From Geobacter sp. FeAm09 (GTDB taxonomy: Bacteria > Desulfobacterota > Desulfuromonadia > Geobacterales > Pseudopelobacteraceae): 64,000 nucleotides of DNA. Where the stretch lies: NCBI RefSeq assembly GCF_008330225.1, contig NZ_CP042466.1, positions 496,001 to 560,000 on the forward strand. The letters are read 5' to 3'. The notes beneath the pieces are model-generated. The model made no database searches, was not told where the DNA came from, and saw nothing but the letters and a program-made list of their open reading frames with translations. The translations under genes were made by a program, and so were the position numbers. Shown here piece by piece: positions 45,359 to 52,867 of this stretch. The first letter of the stretch is position 1; each line of letters begins with the position of its first letter.

Positions 45359-46938
45359 ATGGCCCTTCTCAGGCAGGCATTGCGGACAGGCCCCGTGCAG
45401 GGGCTCATCAGACAGACGGCCGCCTTTAGGGCCCGGCGCTTCCACCAGCGCGACCCGCTCGCGACCCAGCGGGCCATCTTCCAGCAGCTCGTCGGCACGG
45501 CGGCCGGGACCCGGTTCGGCCGCGACCACGACTTCCCGGTCCTGGCGCGCCTCCCTTATGACCAGGCCTACGCGCGGTTCCGGCAGTTGGTGCCGATCCG
45601 CACCTACCAGGAGTTCTGGGACGACTATTTCCAGGCCGGCTGCCGCATCGGCATGGACGGCACAAAACGGATCTGCCTGGATGACGTCACCTGGCCCGGC
45701 AGGGTGCGGATGTTCTGCGAGACCTCCGGCACCACCGCCCCGACCAAGTACATCCCGTTTTCCGGCCGGATGTTCGACGAGAACCGCCGGGCGGCCACGG
45801 ATATGATCTCCTGCTATCTCGCCGCCCAGCGGGCGTCGCGCATCGGTTCCGGCAAGATTCTCTACATGTCCGGCTCCACCGAACTGAACGACATGGGGGA
45901 GGGCATCTGTTCCGGCGACATGAGCGCCATCACGCTCCGTTTCCGGCCCCGCTGGCTCGACCCCTTCGTGGAGCCCCAGGCCCCCGTGTCGGCCCTCCCC
46001 TGGGAGGAGAAGCTCCAGGCCATGGCCGAACTGCTGCTGGGCGACCCGGACATCCGGGTCATCTCCGGCGTGCCCCCCTGGATTCTGTTGCTCCTGAAAC
46101 ACTGCGCCGAGATGGGGGGCAGGCCGCTGACGGAGCTACTGCCCCATCTGGAACTGATCATCCACGGCGGCACCAGCATCAAGCCCTACCGCAGCGAGTT
46201 CGAGGCGTTGTTCCCGGGGCGGCTCCCCCATCTGCTGGAGCTTCTCCCCTCCTCCGAGGCCTTCATGGCGTTCCAGCGGCAGGGGGACGCCCAGATGCGC
46301 CTGACACCCTTTTACGGCGCGTTCTTCGAGTTCGTGCGCTTCGAGGATCTGGACGAGCAGGGGAGGCCGGCGCGGGACGCCGTGGCGATCCCCCTGGAAG
46401 AGGTGCAGACGGGCCGGCGCTACGCCGTGATCCTCAGCACCTGTTCCGGGCTGTGGCGCTACCACATCGGCGACACCATCCGTTTTACCTCGCTCGCACC
46501 GCATTTCATCGAGTTCACCGGCCGGGACCGCTTTCTGGACAAGCTGGAGGAGAAGGTGACCCAGGGGGAGGTGGAACGGGCCATTGCGGAGCTGAACGCC
46601 CTCGGAAGCTGGAATGTGCGGGAATTCATGGTCGGGGCCGACGTGCCGGCCCGGCGGCATGTGTGGGTGCTGGCCACGGCGGGGGCGGGCGGGAACACGG
46701 AGCAGGCCGCCCATCTGCTGGACATCGCCCTGTGCGACATGAACGCCGATTACGCCACGTTCCGCCGCCAGGGGCGCATCCACCCGCCCCAGGTGGTGAC
46801 GGCAGGTGAAGGGACGATCTACGAGTGGTCCAGGACGGTGCGCGGCAAGCTGGGGGGCAGACCAAGATTCCGCACATCGACCCGACCGCCGATTCGTCCA
46901 TGATCGCCAGCCTGCGGGAGTTCGTCGGGCGAGGCTGA
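45359..46938 (+). CDS. GH3-family acyl-adenylating enzyme, frameshifted near the C-terminus
   Basis: The frame shows the GH3 pattern: ETSGTTAPTKYIPFS (ATP loop), SGSTELNDMGEGICSGD, the SSEAFMAFQ region and YHIGDTIRF. GH3 proteins join acyl groups to amino acids through acyl-adenylates. The frame ends out of register at 46903 after KLGGRPRF, while the expected ending (QTKIPHIDPTADSSMIAS and on to FVGRG) is present one base away and stops at 46936-46938. The shift is at a run of six G (46852-46857), so one G is missing or the gene is newly broken. Bacterial GH3 roles are mostly unknown. Confidence 0.82.
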
Positions 46939-46963
46939 AGCGGACAGGCAGGCCTGAAGCGGC

Positions 46964-46990
46964 AAGGGCTGCCCGATCGGCAGCCCTTTT
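46964..46990 (+). terminator. Intrinsic terminator after the GH3-type gene
   Basis: Perfect 10-bp stem AAGGGCTGCC / GGCAGCCCTT, loop CGATC, then TTTT. Located 25 bases past the corrected stop codon. Confidence 0.8.
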
Positions 46991-47059
46991 GCGTGCGTCA
47001 TGCTTGGGGGGTAATCTTTTGATACAGAGGGGTGGAGAGGCAGGCCGGGGGGTAGGAGG

Positions 47060-47863
47060 CTATCGTTGGCAGCGGGGGCAGAAGACCGTGCTCCGGTTCC
47101 CCAACCGGATCTCTTCCAGCGCCCCGTTGCAGCGGGTGCAGCTCCCTTTGCCCCGCCCGTACACGGTGAACTCCAGGGGATGGTAGGCGGCCGAGTCCTC
47201 CGCCACCCGGTAGGTGCTCCCCTGGTCGATGGATTCCTGCAACACCTCCCGGATGGCGAGGGCCAGCCGCTCGCACTCCGGAAGGGAGAGTGAGGAGGCG
47301 GTCCGGTCGGGGCGCAGCGCGGCGCGGAACAACGCCTCGTTGGCGTAGATGTTGCCGACCCCGGCCACCGTGGCCGCGTTCATGATGTACTGTTTCACCG
47401 CAACCGTGCGGGAACGGCTCGCCTGGAAGAGGTAGTCGCCGTCGAAGGCGGGGGTGAGCGGTTCCGGGCCGATGCCGGCCAGGAGCTGATGCCCCGCCGG
47501 GGCGTCGGTGGTCCAGGCCACGGTGCCGAATTTGCGCGGGTCGTGGAAGCGGAGCGCCGAGCCGCCGGCAAAACGGATATCGAGATGATCGTGCTTGCCG
47601 GGCGGCGTGATGTGGGGGAGGAACCGGAGAAAGCCGGTCATGCCCAGGTGGATGATGAGCCACCCCGCCTCGCAGTCCAGCAGCAGGTACTTGCCCCGCC
47701 GTGCCACGGAACGGATGGTCCGCCCCGGCAGGACTGTTGCCAGTTCTTCGGGAATCGGCAGGCGGAGCTTCGGAGCCCGCACCTCCACACGTTCAACCCT
47801 CTTGCCCATCAAATCCGGTTCCAGCCTGCGTCGGGTCAGTTCCACCTCGGGGAGTTCCGGCAC
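47060..47863 (-). CDS. mutM: Formamidopyrimidine-DNA glycosylase
   Basis: 267 residues with a GTG start (GGAGG upstream). N-terminal PELPEVE with the catalytic Pro2 and Glu3, the later AAT-AGVGNIYANEALF helix-turn, and a C-terminal zinc finger CTRCNG / CPRC. Removes 8-oxoguanine and cleaves the strand (base excision repair). Confidence 0.97.
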   Translation of the reverse strand: MPELPEVELTRRRLEPDLMGKRVERVEVRAPKLRLPIPEELATVLPGRTIRSVARRGKYLLLDCEAGWLIIHLGMTGFLRFLPHITPPGKHDHLDIRFAGGSALRFHDPRKFGTVAWTTDAPAGHQLLAGIGPEPLTPAFDGDYLFQASRSRTVAVKQYIMNAATVAGVGNIYANEALFRAALRPDRTASSLSLPECERLALAIREVLQESIDQGSTYRVAEDSAAYHPLEFTVYGRGKGSCTRCNGALEEIRLGNRSTVFCPRCQR

Positions 47864-48045
47864 CCTTACCTCCTGCGGCGTTCCCGCCGTAATTCTTCAT
47901 TTTAATTGTGACTGTTCGAATAATACGGCATTGTCACGCCTATTGAGAGTGCTTTTTTGCGACAATTATTTTGTCTGTTAAATTGATTTTTCAGACAAGA
48001 TGTGTCATTAATAGTGTCGGAAAACAAGGGCCATGGGGTAACAAG

Positions 48046-49455
48046 GTGATCAAGACTATTGCCGATAACGAGTTGACATTAATTGAAAAGTGCATTGCCG
48101 GGCACCAGGAAGGCATCGGCGTCTCTGCATTAGAAGCTGAGCTTTCGGTGCATGGATTTGCAATGCAGCGGCGGACTCTGTTGCGCCGGCTCGTGGTGCT
48201 GCATGACCGGGGCCGGATTGCCCCGGTTGGAGAGAAAAAGGGGCGTGTATACTTGCCTGTCAGGCAAGATGCGCTTTTGCATGCTGAAGATGCAAAAGCA
48301 ATCTCCTCTGCCGACATAATCGCTCTTGAACAATACGTGCCTCTATCGCCTGAAGGTGAGGAAATCATGGCATATGTCCGCCAGCCTCGCCAGATGCGCA
48401 AGCCTGTCGGATATGACCAAGGTTTTCTCGAAGCGTATTACCCTAACGAGACCTGCTACCTAACGGTCGAACTGCGGGAACAGCTTCGTCAGATCGGCAC
48501 GCCACCCGAAGATGAACATCCGGCCGGGACCTTTGCCAGAGATATTCTGAACCGGCTGCTGATCGATCTTTCCTGGGCCTCTTCACGACTTGAAGGCAAC
48601 ACCTATAGCCGCCTCGACACACAGCGGTTGATTGAATTCGGTCAGGCGGCCGAAGGGAAGGATGCCCTTGAAACACAGATGATCCTCAACCACAAGGCTG
48701 CCATCGAGTTGCTGGTGAATGAGGCAGATCTGGTCGACGTTACCCCGCTCACCATCTTAAACCTGCATGCACTTCTTTCTGATGGGCTTCTGGCACACGG
48801 CAGCGCCTGTGGAAGGATTCGTCACCGTCCGGTTGACATCGGCGGAAGTGTCTACCTGCCGATTGCCATGCCGCAGCGGCTTGAAGAACTTTTCAGGATA
48901 ATTCTCTCCACGGCCCAGGAGATCAGAGACCCATTTGAGCAGGCTTTCTTCCTCATGGTGCATCTGCCATACCTGCAACCGTTTGAAGACGTTAATAAGC
49001 GTGTTTCCAGATTGGCCGCCAATATTCCCTTGATCCGGCACAATCTCTGCCCTCTTTCATTCATCGACGTTCCGGCACGTGCGTATGTAGAAGCCATGCT
49101 CGGGGTGTACGAACTGAACAGAGTCGAACTGCTGCGTGATGTCTTTGTCTGGGCCTATGAACGTTCTTGTCAGCAGTATCTGGCAATCCGCCAGGAACTC
49201 GTGCCGCCGGACACCTTCCGTTTGCGGTACCGGCAGGCACTCGGCGAAACAGTCAGGGCGATTGTCCTGCAACAGCAACGGCCGACCAAAGAAACAGTGA
49301 CAGCGGCCATTCCTCTCTCGGTAAGCGCAGAAGACCATAACACGTTCGTAGAGCTTGTCCTCGAAGAGTTTGAAAACCTGCACGAAGGGAATGCGATACG
49401 TTTCGGCATCCGCCCTTTGGTATTTGCGGCATGGCAAGAGAAGGTCAAGCCGTAA
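48046..49455 (+). CDS. Fic-family protein with a degenerate active-site motif
   Basis: About 469 residues from the GTG at 48046 (a TTG at 47971 gives a longer form). A winged-helix-like N-terminus (about 20-75) is followed by the Fic fold. The Fic core reads YLQPFEDVNKRVSR where active enzymes have H-PF-DGNGR: the catalytic His is Gln and the Gly of DGN is Val, so AMP transfer is doubtful; the N-K-R part remains. A possible inhibitory helix (S-SRLEGNTYS) precedes it. The base composition is clearly lower in GC than the neighbours, and no toxin-antitoxin partner is adjacent. Probably acquired. Confidence 0.8.
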   Translation: MIKTIADNELTLIEKCIAGHQEGIGVSALEAELSVHGFAMQRRTLLRRLVVLHDRGRIAPVGEKKGRVYLPVRQDALLHAEDAKAISSADIIALEQYVPLSPEGEEIMAYVRQPRQMRKPVGYDQGFLEAYYPNETCYLTVELREQLRQIGTPPEDEHPAGTFARDILNRLLIDLSWASSRLEGNTYSRLDTQRLIEFGQAAEGKDALETQMILNHKAAIELLVNEADLVDVTPLTILNLHALLSDGLLAHGSACGRIRHRPVDIGGSVYLPIAMPQRLEELFRIILSTAQEIRDPFEQAFFLMVHLPYLQPFEDVNKRVSRLAANIPLIRHNLCPLSFIDVPARAYVEAMLGVYELNRVELLRDVFVWAYERSCQQYLAIRQELVPPDTFRLRYRQALGETVRAIVLQQQRPTKETVTAAIPLSVSAEDHNTFVELVLEEFENLHEGNAIRFGIRPLVFAAWQEKVKP

Positions 49456-49541
49456 AACGGCCCGGGGATAGTCGCTCGCTTGGGCGTCTGCCAAAGCCAG
49501 GATGGGTTGAAACCGTCAAACTTACAAACAAAAAGCAGGGA

Positions 49542-50447
49542 TCATCTCGCCGCACTTTCCGAATAAGAGCTTGTACGGTTGAGCAGGTTCTCGACCTCCG
49601 CTTTCGTCAAGGCCTCGCCGAAAAGGGTTTTATAGGTCCCCTCTCCGGCCAGTTCGGCCGCAATCCTTGCGGTGCCTGCCAAGGCCGCCCGGAATGCCCC
49701 GGGGCCGATGCTCAGACGTGCCACCCCCATTTTATTCAGTTCGGGAACACTTGGGGTAACGGGTGTGGCGAAGATATTGAGAGGCGCATGGATCGTCGCA
49801 ACCAGGCGCGCTATCAGGTCCCTGTCGAGCCTGCCGGGGACGAAGATGCAGTCGGCGCCCGCCTCGCGGTAGGCATTGGCCCGCTTCACCGTCTCCCGGA
49901 ATTGCGTCTCCGGGTCCTGGAAGGGGGTCAAATAGGTGTCGGTCCGGGCGTTGATGACCAGGGGGATCCCGAGGGCGTCGGCGGCTTCCCTGACGGCGTG
50001 CAGTTTTTCGCACTGAACGCCCGGCTCAAAGAGCGGCCGCCCGGGGTCACGGGTGGCGTCCTCCAGGTTGACCCCCACGGCCCCGGCCTTGATCACGCTC
50101 CTGACCGTCCCGGCAACCGCGGTGATAGCCGTGCCGTAGCCCGACTCTATGTCGGCGTTGACCGGAAGGTCGGTATGCCGTGCGATGCGCTCGATCACCG
50201 CCACCATTTCCGGGAAAGGGATATGTTCCCCGTCCGGGTAACCGAGGGAGGCGGCAATGGCGTTGCTCGTCGTGCCGATGGCCTGGAACGACGCCTGTTC
50301 GAAGATTTTGGCGCTCGTCACATCCCAGGCATTGGGGAGAACCAGGGTATCCGGACCTTGGTGCAGCCCGAGAAAGACCGCTGCCTTCTGCCGTTGTCGA
50401 TCGGACGGGGCGCCATCCCGGGGACCATTACGTGCGGGGCCGCTCAT
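49542..50447 (-). CDS. Isocitrate lyase / PEP mutase superfamily protein
   Basis: 301 residues. TIM-barrel with the superfamily's NAWDVTSAKIFEQ, TTSNAIAASLGYPDG, NADIESGYG (metal-binding Asp/Glu) and NLEDATRDPG motifs. It lacks the KKCGH box of isocitrate lyases, so it is a C-C or P-C bond enzyme of another kind (PEP mutase, methylisocitrate lyase or oxaloacetate hydrolase types). It overlaps the AhpD-like gene by four bases and so may belong to the hgc transcript. Its role there is unknown. Confidence 0.85.
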   Translation of the reverse strand: MSGPARNGPRDGAPSDRQRQKAAVFLGLHQGPDTLVLPNAWDVTSAKIFEQASFQAIGTTSNAIAASLGYPDGEHIPFPEMVAVIERIARHTDLPVNADIESGYGTAITAVAGTVRSVIKAGAVGVNLEDATRDPGRPLFEPGVQCEKLHAVREAADALGIPLVINARTDTYLTPFQDPETQFRETVKRANAYREAGADCIFVPGRLDRDLIARLVATIHAPLNIFATPVTPSVPELNKMGVARLSIGPGAFRAALAGTARIAAELAGEGTYKTLFGEALTKAEVENLLNRTSSYSESAAR

Positions 50448-50749
50448 GTCAGCGTCTCATTCATGGAGGCCTTCCGTTCTTTCCGCATGCGCCGTTGCAC
50501 CTCGCCGAGTTGGGCGTTGACCTTGCCGGCGGCAACCGCCATCACCACGCCCTGGACGGCGCCGATCTCCTCGGCCGTGATCCCGGCCCCCTCCACCTGC
50601 CCCAGGTAATACTCCATGCAGGGGGAGCAGCCGAACGCCATGGCTGCCCCCAGGTGGAGCAGGAGCGTGGTCTTGGGATCGAGGATCCGATTTTCCCTGA
50701 CCGTGTCGTAAAACTCTCCGAATGCCTTCTGCTGTTGTTCCGGCAACAT
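50444..50749 (-). CDS. AhpD-like / carboxymuconolactone decarboxylase-family protein with a CxxC motif
   Basis: 101 residues. All-helical AhpD-like fold with the redox motif GCSPCMEY (about 40-47) and the following helix GITAEEIGAVQGVVMAVAAG. AhpD-type proteins shuttle electrons by thiol-disulphide exchange. It lies 47 bases after hgcB and overlaps the next gene, so a thiol redox role beside Hg methylation is plausible but inferred. The ATG at 50749 fits the family start. Confidence 0.82.
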   Translation of the reverse strand: MLPEQQQKAFGEFYDTVRENRILDPKTTLLLHLGAAMAFGCSPCMEYYLGQVEGAGITAEEIGAVQGVVMAVAAGKVNAQLGEVQRRMRKERKASMNETLT

Positions 50750-50796
50750 GGTTCCCTCCGTAATGGTCGTGGTTTCGACGCCGGTACCGCAACGCA

Positions 50797-51087
50797 TCAG
50801 GAACAGCAGGTGCCGCTCGGCGCGCGCAGTTTGCGTTCCTGGAGCCACTCGTTGATCATCCCCGAGGCGCAGCCGACCCCGGCGTCCACCGTGATGGCCT
50901 TGACCGGACAATTGAGGGCGCAGGCGCCGCACTCCATGCAGGCGTCCCGGTCCCGGAGGGCCGCCTTCTTTTCCGCCAGGGAGAACACCTGGTGGGGGCA
51001 GACCTCCAGGCACCTGCCGCAGCCGGTGCAGGCCGCCCGGTCCAGCTCAAGGGTTACCACGTCGCGCAAATATCGGAAGCCTTTCAT
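50797..51087 (-). CDS. hgcB: Mercury-methylation ferredoxin HgcB
   Basis: 96 residues. Two [4Fe-4S] motifs (CTGCGRCLEVCP at 20-31 and CMECGACALNCP at 50-61), then the conserved Cys73 in VGCASGMINEW, and the vicinal Cys pair at the very end (Cys94-Cys95). This plan, length and the position beside hgcA are diagnostic of HgcB. It supplies electrons and probably hands Hg(II) to HgcA. Start 17 bases after the hgcA stop. Confidence 0.95.
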   Translation of the reverse strand: MKGFRYLRDVVTLELDRAACTGCGRCLEVCPHQVFSLAEKKAALRDRDACMECGACALNCPVKAITVDAGVGCASGMINEWLQERKLRAPSGTCCS

Positions 51088-51104
51088 GGCTCGCTCCTTC
51101 GTAA

Positions 51105-52259
51105 TTACAGAAATTTTCCCGCCAGGAGCAGCACCACGCTCGCCAGCAGCGCGCCGCCCATGGCCGGCAGGGCGATGCGCATCTCCTTCTTCACCCCCGA
51201 ACGGGAGGTGTAGGTGCTGCACCCGGTAAAATTGAGGGTGTGGAAGGCGCTCACCGCGGGCAGCGCCAGGAAGAGGGCGCCGATAGCCGGCATACCCCAG
51301 GCGGGACCTCCGGCCAGAAGGTAGAACGCCCCGCCCCAGATCACCCCCGCCACGGCCCCCTTGACGGCAAAACTCTTGCCGGGGAGCCAGGGGAGGAGCA
51401 GCGGCCCGACGGCGACCCCGGCCACGACCGCACCCACATAGGCGAAAAGGGCCGTCACGCCGGCCGTGAGGCCCCCCGCGGCGGCTACGAGCAGCAACAC
51501 GACACCTGCGATGACGGCGACGGATTTGAGGGCCATGACCAGTTCCACCGGCACCAGCACCAGCCGTTCGTAGAGGGTGAAGGTCAACTGCCGCATGGCC
51601 GGGGTGGTGGCCATGCCGTTGTCCAGGTACTCCGGCAGGTCGGCGGCCCTGATGGCGGCGAAGCTGACCGTGAAGCCGCAGCGCCGCGTCACCTGATACC
51701 CCGCCACGCCCGCCGCCCCCAGGATCGGCAGGATCAGGCGGCGGTGGCTGACCACCTTGCCCAGCCCGGTGGCCGCGACCCGGCGCACCACTTCGCCGGT
51801 GCCGAAGGTTCCTTTGCCGGCCGCGCACCAGACGTTGATGCCGTAGGTCTCCAGCACCAGCAGCCAGACGTTGCGTCCCGCCAGGGTACGACGGATGATG
51901 TCGTAACTCATCTTGTAGTTCGCGGTCACCACAACCGGATCGGCCGCCGTGGGCCGCCCGATGGCGTAGATGCCGGGCGGCACCATGTAGTTCATCCTGC
52001 CGATGCCCCAGCGGGCCTTGCAGGCGCCCAGACGGTCCCGGAATCCGAGTTCGGACGCGATTCTGGGCACCCGGCCGGCCGGGGTTTCCAGCCACTCGAT
52101 GAAACCGGGTACCTTGTCCGTGATCTCTCCGCCCCCGGCGGAGGTCGGGGGGCCTCAGCAGGGGGGCTTGTCCAGCCCGTCACCGGAGGCTTCGCCGCAA
52201 GTGGAGGCAGCCGGGGTGCGGTCCGCCTCCGTGGCCCTGCGGATGCTCGTGATCTTCAT
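51105..52259 (-). CDS. hgcA: Mercury-methylating corrinoid protein HgcA, candidate selenoprotein (in-frame TGA at codon 35)
   Basis: 384 codons if TGA35 is read through. The corrinoid domain holds the cap-helix motif NVWCAAGKGTFGT (Asn142 to Lys149, with Cys145 the cobalt ligand) and the preceding VTANYKMSYD and ARWGIGRMNY segments; a five-helix membrane domain follows (about 195-384). The frame starts MKITSIRRAT at an ATG 20 bases after the regulator gene. Codon 34 is Cys, codon 35 TGA (52157-52155), then Gly-Pro-Pro and FIEWLETPAGRVPR, which is the conserved start of the domain. After TGA the first usual start codon is GTG64, inside that conserved region. HgcA moves a methyl group from the corrinoid to Hg(II). 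The selenium reading is inference; alternatives are an indel, a rare CTG57 start or a decayed gene. Confidence 0.93.
52127..52143 (-). promoter_or_regulatory. Candidate bacterial SECIS hairpin in hgcA
   Basis: Perfect 7-bp stem CTCCGCC / GGCGGAG with loop GGG, starting 11 bases after the TGA, so 18 bases separate the TGA from the loop. Bacterial SECIS models ask for a loop starting with or containing an early G, about 16-37 bases past the UGA, and a stem of at least four pairs; all are met. An alternative 6-bp stem (GCCCCC / GGGGGC) uses overlapping bases, so GC-rich sequence could fold by chance. SelB binding is not shown. Confidence 0.55.
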
Positions 52260-52279
52260 GGGGCCGCCTGTCCCGTTAT

Positions 52280-52750
52280 TTAGTTGCAACATGCAATTTT
52301 ACCTCCCTGCTGTGAGGCGTCGTCGCCGGCCTTGGCCACCGCCTCGTTCAAAAGCTCCAGCGACCTGACCACCGTGTCCCGCTCGAAGCCGCTCATGTGG
52401 GAGAAGACCCGTTCAAGGGTGGCCGCCATGTAGCCGTCGATCTTTTTCAGCACCTCGGCCCCGCCTGCGGTCAGCCCCAGGAGGCTTACCCGCCGGTCGT
52501 CGGGCGAAACCTGCCGCGTGATGAGGCCTTTTCCTTCCAGGCTCTTGGCCTGGCGGCTGAAGGTGGTGACGTCTATGCCCAGTTCCTCGGCCACCTGCTG
52601 CATGGACGGGCTCCCCATTCTCCTGATCTCGAACAGGATGTGGCTCTGCACCATGGACACCTGCTCGCCGCAGCATTCGTCGCAGCAGGAGGCGTTCAGC
52701 AGGCCGAAGCGGCGTACGAATATCTGCAGTTCTTCCCGGATGGATTTCAT
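52280..52750 (-). CDS. MarR-family regulator with a CCxxCC motif, first gene of the hgc operon
   Basis: 156 residues. The winged helix (SMQQVAEELGIDVTTFSRQA, wing with PDDRRVS) is preceded by CCDECC at residues 22-27 and followed at the end by a vicinal Cys pair (154-155), six Cys in all. Such thiol sets suit soft metals and arsenite. The Shine-Dalgarno AGGAGA precedes the ATG. It is 20 bases upstream of hgcA and divergent from the ACR3 gene. The usual regulators beside hgcAB are ArsR-like; here it is MarR-type. Confidence 0.88.
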   Translation of the reverse strand: MKSIREELQIFVRRFGLLNASCCDECCGEQVSMVQSHILFEIRRMGSPSMQQVAEELGIDVTTFSRQAKSLEGKGLITRQVSPDDRRVSLLGLTAGGAEVLKKIDGYMAATLERVFSHMSGFERDTVVRSLELLNEAVAKAGDDASQQGGKIACCN

Positions 52751-52774
52751 CGGTTGTTCTCCTGTGGGTAACGT

Positions 52775-52811
52775 TACACAATTTAATTGCATTTTACAAC
52801 TAAATTGTGTA
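52775..52811. promoter_or_regulatory. Double palindromic operator between the hgc operon and the ACR3 gene
   Basis: TACACAATTTA (52775-52785) and its exact complement TAAATTGTGTA (52801-52811) frame the site. Inside are two MarR-type dyads: CAATTTAATTG (52779-52789, perfect) and CAACTAAATTG (52797-52807, one mismatch), 18 bases centre to centre. One regulator could thus control both directions. It sits 25-60 bases from both starts. Confidence 0.75.
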
Positions 52812-52867
52812 GCGTTTATGGCGACAGGCTTGGCTGTGGCCAAATTCAGGTTTCAGGAGCATACATC

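Noticed and set aside
48046-49455. Fic/Doc toxin-antitoxin pair
   Set aside because: No small antitoxin gene is adjacent and the active-site His is replaced by Gln.
49542-50447. Phosphonate biosynthesis (PEP mutase) pathway
   Set aside because: Only the superfamily fold is supported; no phosphonopyruvate decarboxylase or other phosphonate gene is adjacent.
50797-52095. One long 432-residue protein ending in HgcB
   Set aside because: The upstream part lies in a wrong frame across hgcA; the hgcB ATG at 51087 and the exact 96-residue HgcB plan show where the gene starts.
51992-52182. GTG start at 52182 (frame MTGWTSPPAEAP) as the true hgcA start
   Set aside because: It is out of frame with hgcA unless one base is added to the C-run at about 52147-52152. 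Kept as the main rival to the selenocysteine reading, not as a feature.
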